Origin: Candidatus Contendibacter odensensis
GTDB taxonomy: Bacteria; Pseudomonadota; Gammaproteobacteria; Competibacterales; Competibacteraceae
NCBI GenBank assembly: GCA_002747185.1
Contig: PDTV01000004.1
Coordinates: 291,730-355,729, forward strand
DNA: 64,000 nucleotides
Reading direction: 5' to 3'
The first letter of the stretch is position 1. Each line of letters opens with the position of its first letter. Both the position numbers and the translations under genes were made by a program. Below are positions 42,829 to 52,169 of this stretch, piece by piece. The notes under the pieces were generated by a model. It worked only from the letters and a program-made list of their open reading frames with translations, did no database searches and was not told where the DNA came from.

Positions 42829-43281
42829 ATGATGATGAGCCATACACTTGATGCGGCAGCAGCTACTGAAGCGCTTGGGGCGCAGTTGGCTACAGTATTG
42901 GTGCCTGAATGTATCATTTTCCTCAGCGGTGATCTGGGTGCCGGAAAGACGACATTGGTTCGTGGGTTACTGCGCGCCTTGGGTCATGAGGGCGCGGTGA
43001 AAAGCCCAACTTATACCTTGCTGGAATCCTATCAGTTAGCGGACTGGCAACTATTTCATTGGGATTTATATCGTTTGGCTGATCCTGAAGAACTGGAGTT
43101 TCTCGGATTACGAGATCAACTTGATAGCGAAGCTGTTTTGTTGATTGAGTGGCCCGATCATGGCTATGGCGAATTGCCGGCGGCAGATTTACGTATTGAG
43201 TTGCAGTATGCCGGTCAAGGACGGCACTGCCGGCTAGAAGCCTTGTCTTGGAAAGGGAAAACGCTATTGGCGCGGATGTGA
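42829..43281 (+). CDS. tsaE: tRNA threonylcarbamoyladenosine biosynthesis protein TsaE
   Basis: FLSGDLGAGKTTLVRGLLRALGHEGAVKSPTYTLLESY. Confidence 0.95.
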   Translation: MMMSHTLDAAAATEALGAQLATVLVPECIIFLSGDLGAGKTTLVRGLLRALGHEGAVKSPTYTLLESYQLADWQLFHWDLYRLADPEELEFLGLRDQLDSEAVLLIEWPDHGYGELPAADLRIELQYAGQGRHCRLEALSWKGKTLLARM

Positions 43282-43361
43282 GCTTGCTTGCTCCGCGCCC
43301 AATGAACGGCGTGTTTTACACAATCAGGCTCGCTCCTCCAGCTGCTTTGCAGTCAATTACA

Positions 43362-43411
43362 TATAGCGCAGCCACTATAAACGTGTTCCAATTTATAGTG
43401 GTTGCGCTATA
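43362..43411. repeat. Dispersed 50-bp palindromic repeat, copy B
   Basis: TATAGCGCAGCCACTATAAA - cgtgttccaa - TTTATAGTGGTTGCGCTATA (20-bp arms, one mismatch). Confidence 0.8.
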
Positions 43412-43518
43412 ACGTGTTCGTCTTGAGCGTCATGAGCCATACGTTGCCCTTCATCGGCTAACGCCTGTTTCCAGTTTTGCACAATGTTGTGGAAGTGCTC
43501 TTTTTGATTCTCGTTCAT
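43393..43518 (-). pseudogene. Truncated DksA-like coiled-coil fragment (41 aa)
   Basis: MNENQKEHFHNIVQNWKQALADEGQRMAHDAQDEHVIAQPL* resembles DksA MNEAQLAHFRRILEAWRNQLRDEVDRTVTHMQDE; last residues and stop lie in the palindrome; AAGGA upstream. Confidence 0.7.
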
Positions 43519-43689
43519 GTAGTCCTTTCCTCTTCCATGTGATAGGGCGTTCTTTCCGTATGCCTGTCAGTCATTGTCCTCGCCTTTGGTGTTGGAAAAA
43601 ATAAAGTTAGCTCACTAATGGTTATGGTTTTAGATACGGGATAACGGCGTAGACCATGATTGATGAAATACAGATGACGAAGTTCGATT

Positions 43690-44742
43690 TTACTTATCTA
43701 AACAAATATATAGTGTTCTTGCTAGTTGCTGCATGAGCTGAAAGTAGCTGTTCGGTCCGGCTTTCAGTGAGGCACCAAGCGGGTCGAGCACACCGGTATT
43801 GGCACCACTATCAGCTATGACTGTTTTCACTAAATGAGGTTTGAATTGTGGTTCACTAAAAACACAATGGACTTTCAGACGCTGAATCCGGTTACGAATT
43901 TCTTTCACTCGCCTGACGCTGGGTTGTTGCTCAGGGTTGAGTACTACTGAACCTGCTGCGTTCAAGTTATAGCGCTGTTCAAAATATTGGTAGGCATCGT
44001 GAAATATGATGTAGGACTTTTGTTGAACTGGCACAAGCTGGGTTACTAACTGCTTGTGCAATGATTCCAGTCGCTGGATTAAGCGTGCGCCATTTTGTTC
44101 ATATTGGTTTTTATGGCCGGGGTCGATTTCACTAAGTACGCTTATAATCTGACGTGTTATGGCGATGGCATTGAGAGGATCCAGCCAGATGTGAGGATCT
44201 GTATCTGGCCTGTGTGCGTGCGCATCTTGTTCGTGGCCGCCTTCGTGGTCGTTGTCATGTTCAGCATGTTTCCCTTTCTTGTGATGGTGGCCATCCTCAT
44301 GTTCAGCATGTTTCTTTTGCATATCGTGGGAGCTTTCATGCCCATCATGGTGATGTGTTTCCCAGGCGCCGCCTTCCCGTAACGATAATAGTGTGATATC
44401 AGGGGCATCCAGTAACGGTACTGTCCGAACTGTTTTTTTGGCGTTATCGATAGGTTTGACCAAAAAACTTTCTAGTGTTGCGCCGATCCAGAACACCACA
44501 TCTGCTTTGGCAATAGCCTGTGCTTCTGAGGGACGCAGGTGGTAGCCATGTGGTGAGCTTCCACCTTTAATCAGCAAATAAGGCTCATTGACACCCTCCA
44601 TGACACCAGCGACGAGCGAGTGAATCGGTTTGATACTGGCGACAACCCGCGGCTCGGTCGCAGTAGCCACTAGAGTTGTTCCCGGCAATAATGTTATTAA
44701 TAGTATTTTGGCGAATAGTTTCAAAAGGTTATCTTTATTCAT
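43690..44742 (-). CDS. znuA: Zinc ABC transporter substrate-binding protein
   Basis: VVASIKPIHSLVAGVMEGV; His-rich loop HHHDGHESSHDMQKKHAEHEDGHHHKKG; FSEPQFKP. Confidence 0.93.
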   Translation of the reverse strand: MNKDNLLKLFAKILLITLLPGTTLVATATEPRVVASIKPIHSLVAGVMEGVNEPYLLIKGGSSPHGYHLRPSEAQAIAKADVVFWIGATLESFLVKPIDNAKKTVRTVPLLDAPDITLLSLREGGAWETHHHDGHESSHDMQKKHAEHEDGHHHKKGKHAEHDNDHEGGHEQDAHAHRPDTDPHIWLDPLNAIAITRQIISVLSEIDPGHKNQYEQNGARLIQRLESLHKQLVTQLVPVQQKSYIIFHDAYQYFEQRYNLNAAGSVVLNPEQQPSVRRVKEIRNRIQRLKVHCVFSEPQFKPHLVKTVIADSGANTGVLDPLGASLKAGPNSYFQLMQQLARTLYICLDK

Positions 44743-44771
44743 ATGCCAATTTACCTATATCAAGATGAATA

Positions 44772-44905
44772 TGGGGATCACCTTGTTACAAATGGAAATT
44801 CCACACCAGTGGATATGATGAGTCGCAAGATTCCGTTTCACAGCAAAAACACCTGTCCCTAGTAGAAGGGAGGCTTGGGCGGGAAGCCAGGAGACAGCTT
44901 TTGCC
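44772..44905 (+). ncRNA. Candidate cobalamin-riboswitch-like element
   Basis: ACCTG..TCCCT-agtaga-AGGGAGGCTT..GGGAAGCCAGGAGAC (AAGCCAGGAGAC at 44884-44895); 5' half weakly conserved (TTACAAATGGAAATTCC). Confidence 0.45.
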
Positions 44906-44937
44906 AGCTGCGTAATACCTGACAGATTACAAGCAAT

Positions 44938-44961
44938 AATGTAATGTTATGACATTACATT
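44938..44961. promoter_or_regulatory. Zur-like operator
   Basis: Perfect palindrome AATGTAATGT-TATG-ACATTACATT upstream of zur-znuCB. Confidence 0.75.
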
Positions 44962-45009
44962 TACCAGTATTATGTAATAGCAATCTTTTATCAAGATGGA
45001 GCCTGAGAA

Positions 45010-45504
45010 ATGATCTCATCGCCAAATTCCCATGATATGCAATCAGGGGATATTCAGCAGCTTCTTCTATCAGCTGAAGCGATTTGTCTACAGCGAGGTG
45101 TCCGTTTGACGCATCTGCGTCGCCGGGTACTAGAGATTATTTGGGAACATCAATCGCCATTAGGTGCTTATGCGATTTTAAATCGGCTATGCAGTGATGA
45201 CGGTCGAATGGGTGCGCCGCCGACGGTATATCGTGCGCTAGACTTTTTATTAGAGCATGGACTGATCCATCGATTGGCATCATTGAATACATTTATTGGT
45301 TGTCGCCAGCCCAGTCATGAGCATATTGGCCAATTTTTGGTGTGTCGAGATTGTGGCCGGGTTGATGAGCTTAATAACCCAATGGTTGAAGAGGCCTTGC
45401 ACGCTGAGGTGATCGCTCGCCGCTATGAAGTGCTGGCACAAACAGTGGAGATTGTTGGGCGTTGTCCGTGTTGTCAGCAGGAGGCGATACAGGATGCTAA
45501 CTGA
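45010..45504 (+). CDS. zur: Fur-family zinc uptake regulator
   Basis: Fur fold [18 protein letters not shown]-like; [12 protein letters not shown] and CPCC; next to znuCB. Confidence 0.92.
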   Translation: MISSPNSHDMQSGDIQQLLLSAEAICLQRGVRLTHLRRRVLEIIWEHQSPLGAYAILNRLCSDDGRMGAPPTVYRALDFLLEHGLIHRLASLNTFIGCRQPSHEHIGQFLVCRDCGRVDELNNPMVEEALHAEVIARRYEVLAQTVEIVGRCPCCQQEAIQDAN

Positions 45505-46252
45505 GGAGCTGCTAATAGGTATTGAAAACGTCAACCTGACACTTCGTGGCAATGCTATTTTGCAGGATGTCAGCCTGCGAGTGGCTGCCGGTGAGATCGT
45601 TGCACTTGTCGGTCCAAATGGTGCAGGAAAGTCAACCTTGGTGCGGGTGGTTTTGGGTTTAATTCGGCCTGATAGCGGTCAGGTTCGATTGAAGCCTGGT
45701 CTGCGGGTGGGCTATATGCCACAGCGCTTGGTTGTGAGTGACACGTTGCCATTGACAGTACAGCGCTTTATTACGCTGGGTACGCCTGCCGGACGCAAAC
45801 AGATACAAGCGGTGCTGGCAGAGGTAGGCGCGGATCATGTCATTGATTCGCCCGTGCAAGCCATTTCCGGTGGTGAAATGCAGCGAGTATTGCTGGCGCG
45901 GGCACTGTTACGCGAGCCTGATTTGCTGGTGCTTGATGAACCGATCCAGGGGGTCGATATCGCAGGCCAGTACGAACTGTATGATTTAATTACAGGCCTG
46001 CGTCAACAGCGAGGCTGCGGCATTTTAATGGTATCTCACGAGTTGCATCTGGTTATGGCAGCGACTGATCATGTGTTATGTCTAAATCGGCATGTCTGTT
46101 GTTTTGGTCATCCTGATCATGTCGCACAAGACCCCGCGTATCTGGAGTTATTTGGCGTTGAAGGTGCAAGACGATTGGCGGTTTATCATCACCATCACCA
46201 CCATGACCTGCATGGTGATATTGTGACGATGGAGCAAGCGACCGATGGATGA
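45494..46252 (+). CDS. znuC: Zinc ABC transporter ATP-binding protein
   Basis: [35 protein letters not shown]; His-rich C-terminus [13 protein letters not shown]. Confidence 0.94.
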   Translation: MLTEELLIGIENVNLTLRGNAILQDVSLRVAAGEIVALVGPNGAGKSTLVRVVLGLIRPDSGQVRLKPGLRVGYMPQRLVVSDTLPLTVQRFITLGTPAGRKQIQAVLAEVGADHVIDSPVQAISGGEMQRVLLARALLREPDLLVLDEPIQGVDIAGQYELYDLITGLRQQRGCGILMVSHELHLVMAATDHVLCLNRHVCCFGHPDHVAQDPAYLELFGVEGARRLAVYHHHHHHDLHGDIVTMEQATDG

Positions 46253-47036
46253 TTTTTTAATCCGGGCGCTGCTCGGAGGCGTTGGCGTGGCATTAGTCGC
46301 CGGTTCGCTGGGTGCCTTTGTGGTATGGCGGCGGATGGCCTATTTCGGTGATACGCTGGCTCATTCTGGACTGCTTGGTGTGGTCTTGGGTGTGATTCTG
46401 GATATAAATCCGCAGTTTGGGGTGATGCTGACCTGCCTGCTGGTTGCGCTGGTATTGGTATTGCTGCAGCGACAGCAACATTTAGCGGCTGATACGCTGC
46501 TGGGTATTCTTGCCCACGCTACGCTATCATTGGGCTTGGTCGCGCTCGCTTTTCTGGAAACTGTGCGCGTTGATTTGGTGGGTTATTTATTTGGCGATAT
46601 CTTGGCTATTAGTACTCAGGAATTGTATTGGATCTGGGGAGGTGTCCCGCTGGTATTGGTCGCCTTGGTCAAGTTATGGCGGCCATTACTGGCTACAACG
46701 GTTCATGAGGAATTAGCCCAGGTAGAAGGTGTGCCGGTTTTTTCAATTCGCTTGTGTTTTATGTCACTCATTGCCGTGACCATTGCAGTGGCGATGAAAG
46801 TCGTTGGTATTCTGTTAATTACTTCTTTGCTGATTATTCCGGCCGCCGCCGCACGACGTTTTGCGCACTCACCAGAGAGTATGGCTATTTTGGCTAGTGG
46901 ATTGGGTTGTATTGCGGTGGGCCTGGGATTGTGGGCGTCATTGCATTGGGATACACCCGCAGGGCCTTCGATTGTTGTTGCCGCTACCGGCTTGTTCCTG
47001 TTGGGTATTGTTATTCCGGTTCGGGTGCGACACTAG
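46245..47036 (+). CDS. znuB: Zinc ABC transporter permease
   Basis: [28 protein letters not shown]-3 family membrane protein. Confidence 0.94.
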   Translation: MDDFLIRALLGGVGVALVAGSLGAFVVWRRMAYFGDTLAHSGLLGVVLGVILDINPQFGVMLTCLLVALVLVLLQRQQHLAADTLLGILAHATLSLGLVALAFLETVRVDLVGYLFGDILAISTQELYWIWGGVPLVLVALVKLWRPLLATTVHEELAQVEGVPVFSIRLCFMSLIAVTIAVAMKVVGILLITSLLIIPAAAARRFAHSPESMAILASGLGCIAVGLGLWASLHWDTPAGPSIVVAATGLFLLGIVIPVRVRH

Positions 47037-47510
47037 TACATCCCCGATCTAGAGCCACTCATATATATAATGCGGGGCTCGGCGGAGTACAGGCATGGTG
47101 TTAATTCACAAAAGCCGATTACAGCCAGGAACCTGTTGAGGTGCTCCAATGGGTTCAATGAATGCTTAGCCATGTTCAGATTGTAAATTATGCCTTTTAT
47201 TAGCAAGCTGTCACAGACGGCCTGGTCAGGCAAGCAATTGCCGGCCGAATTGGATCAATGTGAGTCAGCATGGCCTGGTCTTATACAATAAATACGATGT
47301 ATTGTAGAACAATGCCTTGATTTTAAAGTCAAAGTGCGAAAGTGTTTTCTAATATTTAGAATCATGGCCTGATTTGTGAGTCGAATTGAGTTACAGCAGT
47401 GCTGGATACAGGACCAAATTATAGAATATTGTTGTTTTCTTGATTTAAACTGTGGCTATATCGATACTTGGTTGGTATAGTGGCAACCTGATATTGAGAT
47501 ACTTCAGCGC

Positions 47511-49364
47511 ATGGGGTTTATTGTTGCCATGTCCAGGCAAATTATTTTTTCCATATGGGTATGTGTACTGCTGGGTGCGTGTACGTTTAATAGCGTACCG
47601 GTGATTGCCCAAAATGATGCGGTTACCGCAGCATCATTATTGCAAGGTGGTGGCCTGCCACTTGCCGTGCAACATCAGCGAACACCACCGTCAGTACAGG
47701 AATCAGAAGCATCTGATCCGGCAGAAACCCAGGCTCAGGAAGAGCAGGCTGCTGAGGTTGCCGAAGAGCCGCCACTATTGCCATTTTGTCCAGAAAATGT
47801 GTTTGATCTCGCAGGGCAGGTGGCTATTCAGATTTGCCAACAGATCCGCAGTGACCCACTGCCAACCCGCCTGAAAGTGCGAGGCCAATCATTGCGATCA
47901 CTGAAGGCGCTGGTTCCGTTCTACGCACAGCGTGGTTATCAGCCCGCCTGGCTGGATAGCAGAGGTCAACCCTCGCCGTTAGCAGAGCAACTGCTGGCAG
48001 CGTTGGATCGTGCCGGTGAGGAAGGTTTAAGCAAGGCAGATTACTCTCCAGTGCAGCTACGGGCGCTTCTTGTTGATTTACCAGCGGATGCCAGGATGCT
48101 GAGTGAGTATGACCTGATATTTACCGATACGTTTTTGACGTACGGCTCACACTTGTTGTCTGGGCGATTTTTACCGGGCAAAGTTGATCCCGATTGGACT
48201 ATCAAGCCTCGTTCCCGTGATCTTGGTGAGGTGCTTGAGGGAGCGTTAGTCAGCGGTCGAGTAGTCGATGCTTTACTGGATCTGGCGCCAAAAAACCCGG
48301 GCTATACGCAGTTACGTGGCCTGCTGCAGCAGTATCGGCAGATCGAAAAAGAGGGTGGTTGGCGCACAATTGCTCGTGGCTCCACCCTGCGACGAGGATC
48401 GAAAGGTGCACGGGTGCAGGCATTGCGGGCGCGATTACGCGCTAGTGGTGATCTTGAGGAAGAAGGGACAACCTTTGATAAAGCGGTTACTGCAGCAGTG
48501 CGCCGCTTTCAGAAGCGCCATGGATTGCGAGTAAACGGTATTGTTAATGTCTCCACACGCAAGGCATTGAATATGCCAGTAGCAGAGCGGATTCGCCAGA
48601 TTGAGCTGAATCTGGAGCGTTGGCGTTGGCTGCCTGATGGTTTTGGCTCACGTTATATTCTGGTGAATATTCCTAACTTTAAAATGAATGTCTTTGAAGA
48701 TGGCAAACCGGTTTTTGAATCAAAAGTGGTGGTTGGGCGCAAGGATCGACAAACGCCAACGCTGAATGCTGATATGGAGTATCTGGTACTCAGTCCTAAG
48801 TGGTATGTGCCACGTTCTATTGCTGTCAAGGACAAACTGCCGAAATTAAAACGTAATCCTCATGCGCTTTCCCGGCAGGGTATCAAGATTTATAACAGTG
48901 CAGGAAAGCAGATTAACCCCAGTTCAGTGAACTGGAAGTCGGTCAATGCCAAAAATTTTAAATACTATTTACGTCAGGATTCCGGCCCGCGCAATGCGCT
49001 GGGTGGTGTTAAGTTCATGTTCCCTAATCCTCATAGTATTTATCTGCACGATACGCCATCGAAAAGGTTGTTCAGGCGTAGTCAGCGTACCTTTAGTTCC
49101 GGGTGTGTGCGGGTTTCCAGGCCGCTGGAATTGGCAGAATACTTGTTAAAAGATAATCGTCGCTGGAATCGAAGGAAGATCAAGGCCGCTTTTAAGGCCA
49201 GGAAACAACAGGTTGTACATTTACAGGAAGGTTTGCCGGTGTATTTGCTTTACTGGACGGTCTGGATAGATAGCGATGGCGTGGCTAATTTCCGTAAGGA
49301 TATTTACAAGCGTGATAAACCATTGCTACGTGCCATGCGTAAAATCCACCGTAGTGGTGTTTGA
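47511..49364 (+). CDS. L,D-transpeptidase (YcbB/LdtD-like) with peptidoglycan-binding domain
   Basis: YkuD-domain signature IYLHDTPSKRLFRRSQRTFSSGCVRVSRPLELAEYLL; PG_binding RRGSKGARVQALRARL. Confidence 0.92.
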   Translation: MGFIVAMSRQIIFSIWVCVLLGACTFNSVPVIAQNDAVTAASLLQGGGLPLAVQHQRTPPSVQESEASDPAETQAQEEQAAEVAEEPPLLPFCPENVFDLAGQVAIQICQQIRSDPLPTRLKVRGQSLRSLKALVPFYAQRGYQPAWLDSRGQPSPLAEQLLAALDRAGEEGLSKADYSPVQLRALLVDLPADARMLSEYDLIFTDTFLTYGSHLLSGRFLPGKVDPDWTIKPRSRDLGEVLEGALVSGRVVDALLDLAPKNPGYTQLRGLLQQYRQIEKEGGWRTIARGSTLRRGSKGARVQALRARLRASGDLEEEGTTFDKAVTAAVRRFQKRHGLRVNGIVNVSTRKALNMPVAERIRQIELNLERWRWLPDGFGSRYILVNIPNFKMNVFEDGKPVFESKVVVGRKDRQTPTLNADMEYLVLSPKWYVPRSIAVKDKLPKLKRNPHALSRQGIKIYNSAGKQINPSSVNWKSVNAKNFKYYLRQDSGPRNALGGVKFMFPNPHSIYLHDTPSKRLFRRSQRTFSSGCVRVSRPLELAEYLLKDNRRWNRRKIKAAFKARKQQVVHLQEGLPVYLLYWTVWIDSDGVANFRKDIYKRDKPLLRAMRKIHRSGV

Positions 49365-49390
49365 CGCCAGCGCGGTTTGAGTTGATAAAA

Positions 49391-49423
49391 AATCCCCCTG
49401 GCCGGTTACGGCAGGAGATTTTT
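49391..49423 (+). terminator. Terminator-like hairpin
   Basis: AATCCCCCTGGCCG-gtta-CGGCAGGAGATTTTT. Confidence 0.55.
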
Positions 49424-49446
49424 CTGATTACCATAAGGTTACTAAA

Positions 49447-50241
49447 GTGCGCGTAGCGGTGGGGGTGCAGTACGATGGCTGCGCATTTCGGGGCTGGCAG
49501 GCGCAGTCGCTAGGGATACGTACGGTACAGGCTTGCCTGGAGCAAGCCCTTTCTAACATTGCAGATCATCCTATTCAAGTGGTTTGTGCCGGTCGCACTG
49601 ATGCGGGTGTCCATGCACTCAATCAGATCGTGCATTTCGATACAACAGCACATCGGTCAGAGCAAGCCTGGGTGCGGGGCGGCAATACACATCTGCCTGC
49701 TGATTTGAATATAAACTGGGCGTGTCAGGTCCCGGATGATTTTCATGCACGCTTTTCAGCACAATCACGCCGCTATCGTTATCTGATACTAAACCAGCCG
49801 CAGCGCTCAGCACTATGGCAAGGGCGGGCTGCCTGGTGTTATCGTTTATTGGATGCGCAACGAATGCATAGAGCCGCCCAGCCACTGATAGGCGAGCATG
49901 ATTTTAGTTCGTTTCGTGCTGCTGAATGCCAGGCACATCATCCAGTACGGGTATTGTATGAATTAACGGTACGTCGAAGGTATAGAGGTATCATTATTGA
50001 GGTTGAGGCGAATGCCTTTCTGCATCATATGGTACGCAATATTGCAGGGGTGCTGATGGCGATTGGTGCGGGTGATCAACCCGTATCATGGACAAAAAAA
50101 GTACTGGAGGCCCGTGATCGTACTCAGGCGGGTATCACTGCGCCTGCTGAGGGATTGTACTTGCTGATGGTTCACTATCCAGAATACTTCAGGCTACCGA
50201 TTGCAGTCGAGACAGCGCCACTGTTTGATGGGTGCAGCTAG
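49447..50241 (+). CDS. truA: tRNA pseudouridine(38-40) synthase
   Basis: VQYDGCAFRGWQAQ; AGRTDAGVHALNQIVHFD. Confidence 0.95.
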   Translation: MRVAVGVQYDGCAFRGWQAQSLGIRTVQACLEQALSNIADHPIQVVCAGRTDAGVHALNQIVHFDTTAHRSEQAWVRGGNTHLPADLNINWACQVPDDFHARFSAQSRRYRYLILNQPQRSALWQGRAAWCYRLLDAQRMHRAAQPLIGEHDFSSFRAAECQAHHPVRVLYELTVRRRYRGIIIEVEANAFLHHMVRNIAGVLMAIGAGDQPVSWTKKVLEARDRTQAGITAPAEGLYLLMVHYPEYFRLPIAVETAPLFDGCS

Positions 50242-50278
50242 GCGTAACGCAAAACTGTCAGCTGCAATCTATTATGAT

Positions 50279-50370
50279 TAGGAGTTACGCAGTTGGCGCT
50301 CATTGGGTAGGCGCGATGCGTTTCAGACCACTATATGCTGTGCTCGACCCTGCCAACTGCGTAACTCCTA
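50279..50370. mobile_element. 92-bp MITE-like element, copy 2
   Basis: 19-bp perfect TIRs TAGGAGTTACGCAGTTGGC / GCCAACTGCGTAACTCCTA; perfect 5-bp flanking repeat ATGAT (50274-50278 and 50371-50375). Confidence 0.88.
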
Positions 50371-50530
50371 ATGATTTTAATATACTGATGCAATATGAAC
50401 TCTGTTTAAGCCCTGTGGATGTGCGGGGTGATGCCCCCAGCTTATCCGGATATGGATCGTAATACTGTTCAAACCCTGTGAATGTGTAGGGGCCCAATAA
50501 CATTTAGGCTGTTTCCGTAGAGTGGTAGAC

Positions 50531-50599
50531 ATGAATAAAACCATATCATTCCGTTATGACGGTAGCGGCCAGCCTGTTCGTGTTGTGTTTTTACGATGA
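50531..50599 (+). CDS. Possible 22-aa upstream ORF overlapping the mraZ start
   Basis: MNKTISFRYDGSGQPVRVVFLR*; TGA at 50597 overlaps ATG at 50596 (ATGA). Confidence 0.35.
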   Translation: MNKTISFRYDGSGQPVRVVFLR

Positions 50600-51108
50600 C
50601 AACCTTGCTCGGCGAATATGATTGCAAGCTGGATTCCAAGTCACGAATTGCGTTACCGGCTGCACTCAGAAAGCAGCTTCCTCCCGAAGCTGAAGGCCGT
50701 TTTGTCGTTAATCGCGGTTTTGAGCAACATCTGGTGTTTTATCCGTTGAATGAGTGGCGCAGGGTTACTGCCGAAATTAACAAGCTCAATTTGTACGTCA
50801 GGAAGAACCGTGACTTTGTTCGCTATTTTCATCGAGGAGCAACCGAATTAGAACTGGACAGTAGCGGGCGTTTGCTACTGCCTAGACGGTTGCTGAGCTA
50901 TGCCAGTATTCACGAAACCGTGATTTTATTGGCATATGCCAATCGTATCGAGTGCTGGGATACCAGGCTGTACGACGATTTGTTGACAGATGAGCCTGCT
51001 GATTTTGCTGGATTGGCTGAAGAGATTATGGGCCATGACAAGACGATGGAACAGCATGATTCGTTGGAATATAGGGTTCCGTTTATGCCGCCCGGTTCAC
51101 GGCATTGA
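50596..51108 (+). CDS. mraZ: MraZ-family protein, outside a dcw cluster
   Basis: LLGEYDCKLDSKSRIALPAALRKQLPPEAEGRFVVNRGFEQHLVFYPLNEW; MraZ/AbrB-like duplicated domain. Confidence 0.9.
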   Translation: MTTLLGEYDCKLDSKSRIALPAALRKQLPPEAEGRFVVNRGFEQHLVFYPLNEWRRVTAEINKLNLYVRKNRDFVRYFHRGATELELDSSGRLLLPRRLLSYASIHETVILLAYANRIECWDTRLYDDLLTDEPADFAGLAEEIMGHDKTMEQHDSLEYRVPFMPPGSRH

Positions 51109-51134
51109 GCCCCAAGGCTCGTTTGTCCAGGCAA

Positions 51135-52169
51135 CTAAGGCACTAATTGCCAGCCCAGAACCTGGCCAGCACGTAGCGGGATGACATGATCCTCACCGAA
51201 AGGGACTGTTTTGGGAATCCGCCATTGTTTGTGATGCAAGGTCACGGTTCCAGTATTCCGTGGTAGGCCATAAAAGTCTGCACCATGAAAACTGGCGAAG
51301 GCTTCCAGCCGATCCAGAGCGTTCATCGTATCAAAGGCTTCAGCATACAGCTCCAGTGCAGCGTGAGCGGTGTAGCATCCGGCGCAGCCGCAGGCGCTCT
51401 CTTTGCCTTGGCGCGGATGTGGAGCACTGTCAGTGCCAAGAAAATATTTTGGGTTGCCGCCAGTGGCCGCTTTAAGCAGTGCTTGCCGATGGCGCTCGCG
51501 CTTGAGAATGGGTAGGCAGTAATAATGGGGTCGAATACCTCCCTGAAAAATAGCATTGCGATTGTAAAGCAGATGATGGGCGGTAATCGTGGCGGCTACT
51601 GTGTCCGGTGCATCCCGCACATAGTCGGCAGCATCCTGTGTCGTGATATGCTCCATCACGATTTTGAGTGCAGGAAACTCTTTCACCAGCGGTGATAATA
51701 TTTGCTCAATAAACAGAGCTTCTCGATCAAATATATCGATATCAGGGTCGGTGATTTCGCCATGAACCAATAATGGTAGCTCTTGTTGCTGCATGGCTTC
51801 CAGGGTTGGGTAAATTTTGCCGATATCGGTCACCCCGGAATCAGAATTGGTTGTCGCTCCAGCCGGATAGAGCTTGGCGGCTTTAATATGTTGTGCTGCT
51901 TTGGCATCGCTAATTTCGGCAGGCGGGGTATTATCAGTCAAATACAGCGTCATCAACGGCTGAAATACGGATTCTGTTGGCAGGGCTTCCAGAATGCGTT
52001 GTCGATAGGCCAGTGCCTGTTGTGTGGTTGTAACCGGCGGCTGCAGGTTAGGCATGATGATAGCACGGGCAAATTGATCAGCGCTGTGTGCGACAATTGA
52101 CCGCATCGCTACACCGTCGCGCAGGTGCAAATGCCAGTCATCGGGGCGAGTCAGCGTGAGGGTTTCCAT
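51135..52169 (-). CDS. pyrC: Dihydroorotase
   Basis: [40 protein letters not shown]. Confidence 0.96.
   Translation of the reverse strand: METLTLTRPDDWHLHLRDGVAMRSIVAHSADQFARAIIMPNLQPPVTTTQQALAYRQRILEALPTESVFQPLMTLYLTDNTPPAEISDAKAAQHIKAAKLYPAGATTNSDSGVTDIGKIYPTLEAMQQQELPLLVHGEITDPDIDIFDREALFIEQILSPLVKEFPALKIVMEHITTQDAADYVRDAPDTVAATITAHHLLYNRNAIFQGGIRPHYYCLPILKRERHRQALLKAATGGNPKYFLGTDSAPHPRQGKESACGCAGCYTAHAALELYAEAFDTMNALDRLEAFASFHGADFYGLPRNTGTVTLHHKQWRIPKTVPFGEDHVIPLRAGQVLGWQLVP

Noticed and set aside
44157-44408. ORFs overlapping the His-rich loop of znuA
   Set aside because: Low-complexity shadow ORFs of the confident znuA gene
47040-47510. ~470-bp gap between znuB and the L,D-transpeptidase gene
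   Set aside because: Small inverted repeats are present (TACAATA...TATTGTA), but I could not support a gene or RNA
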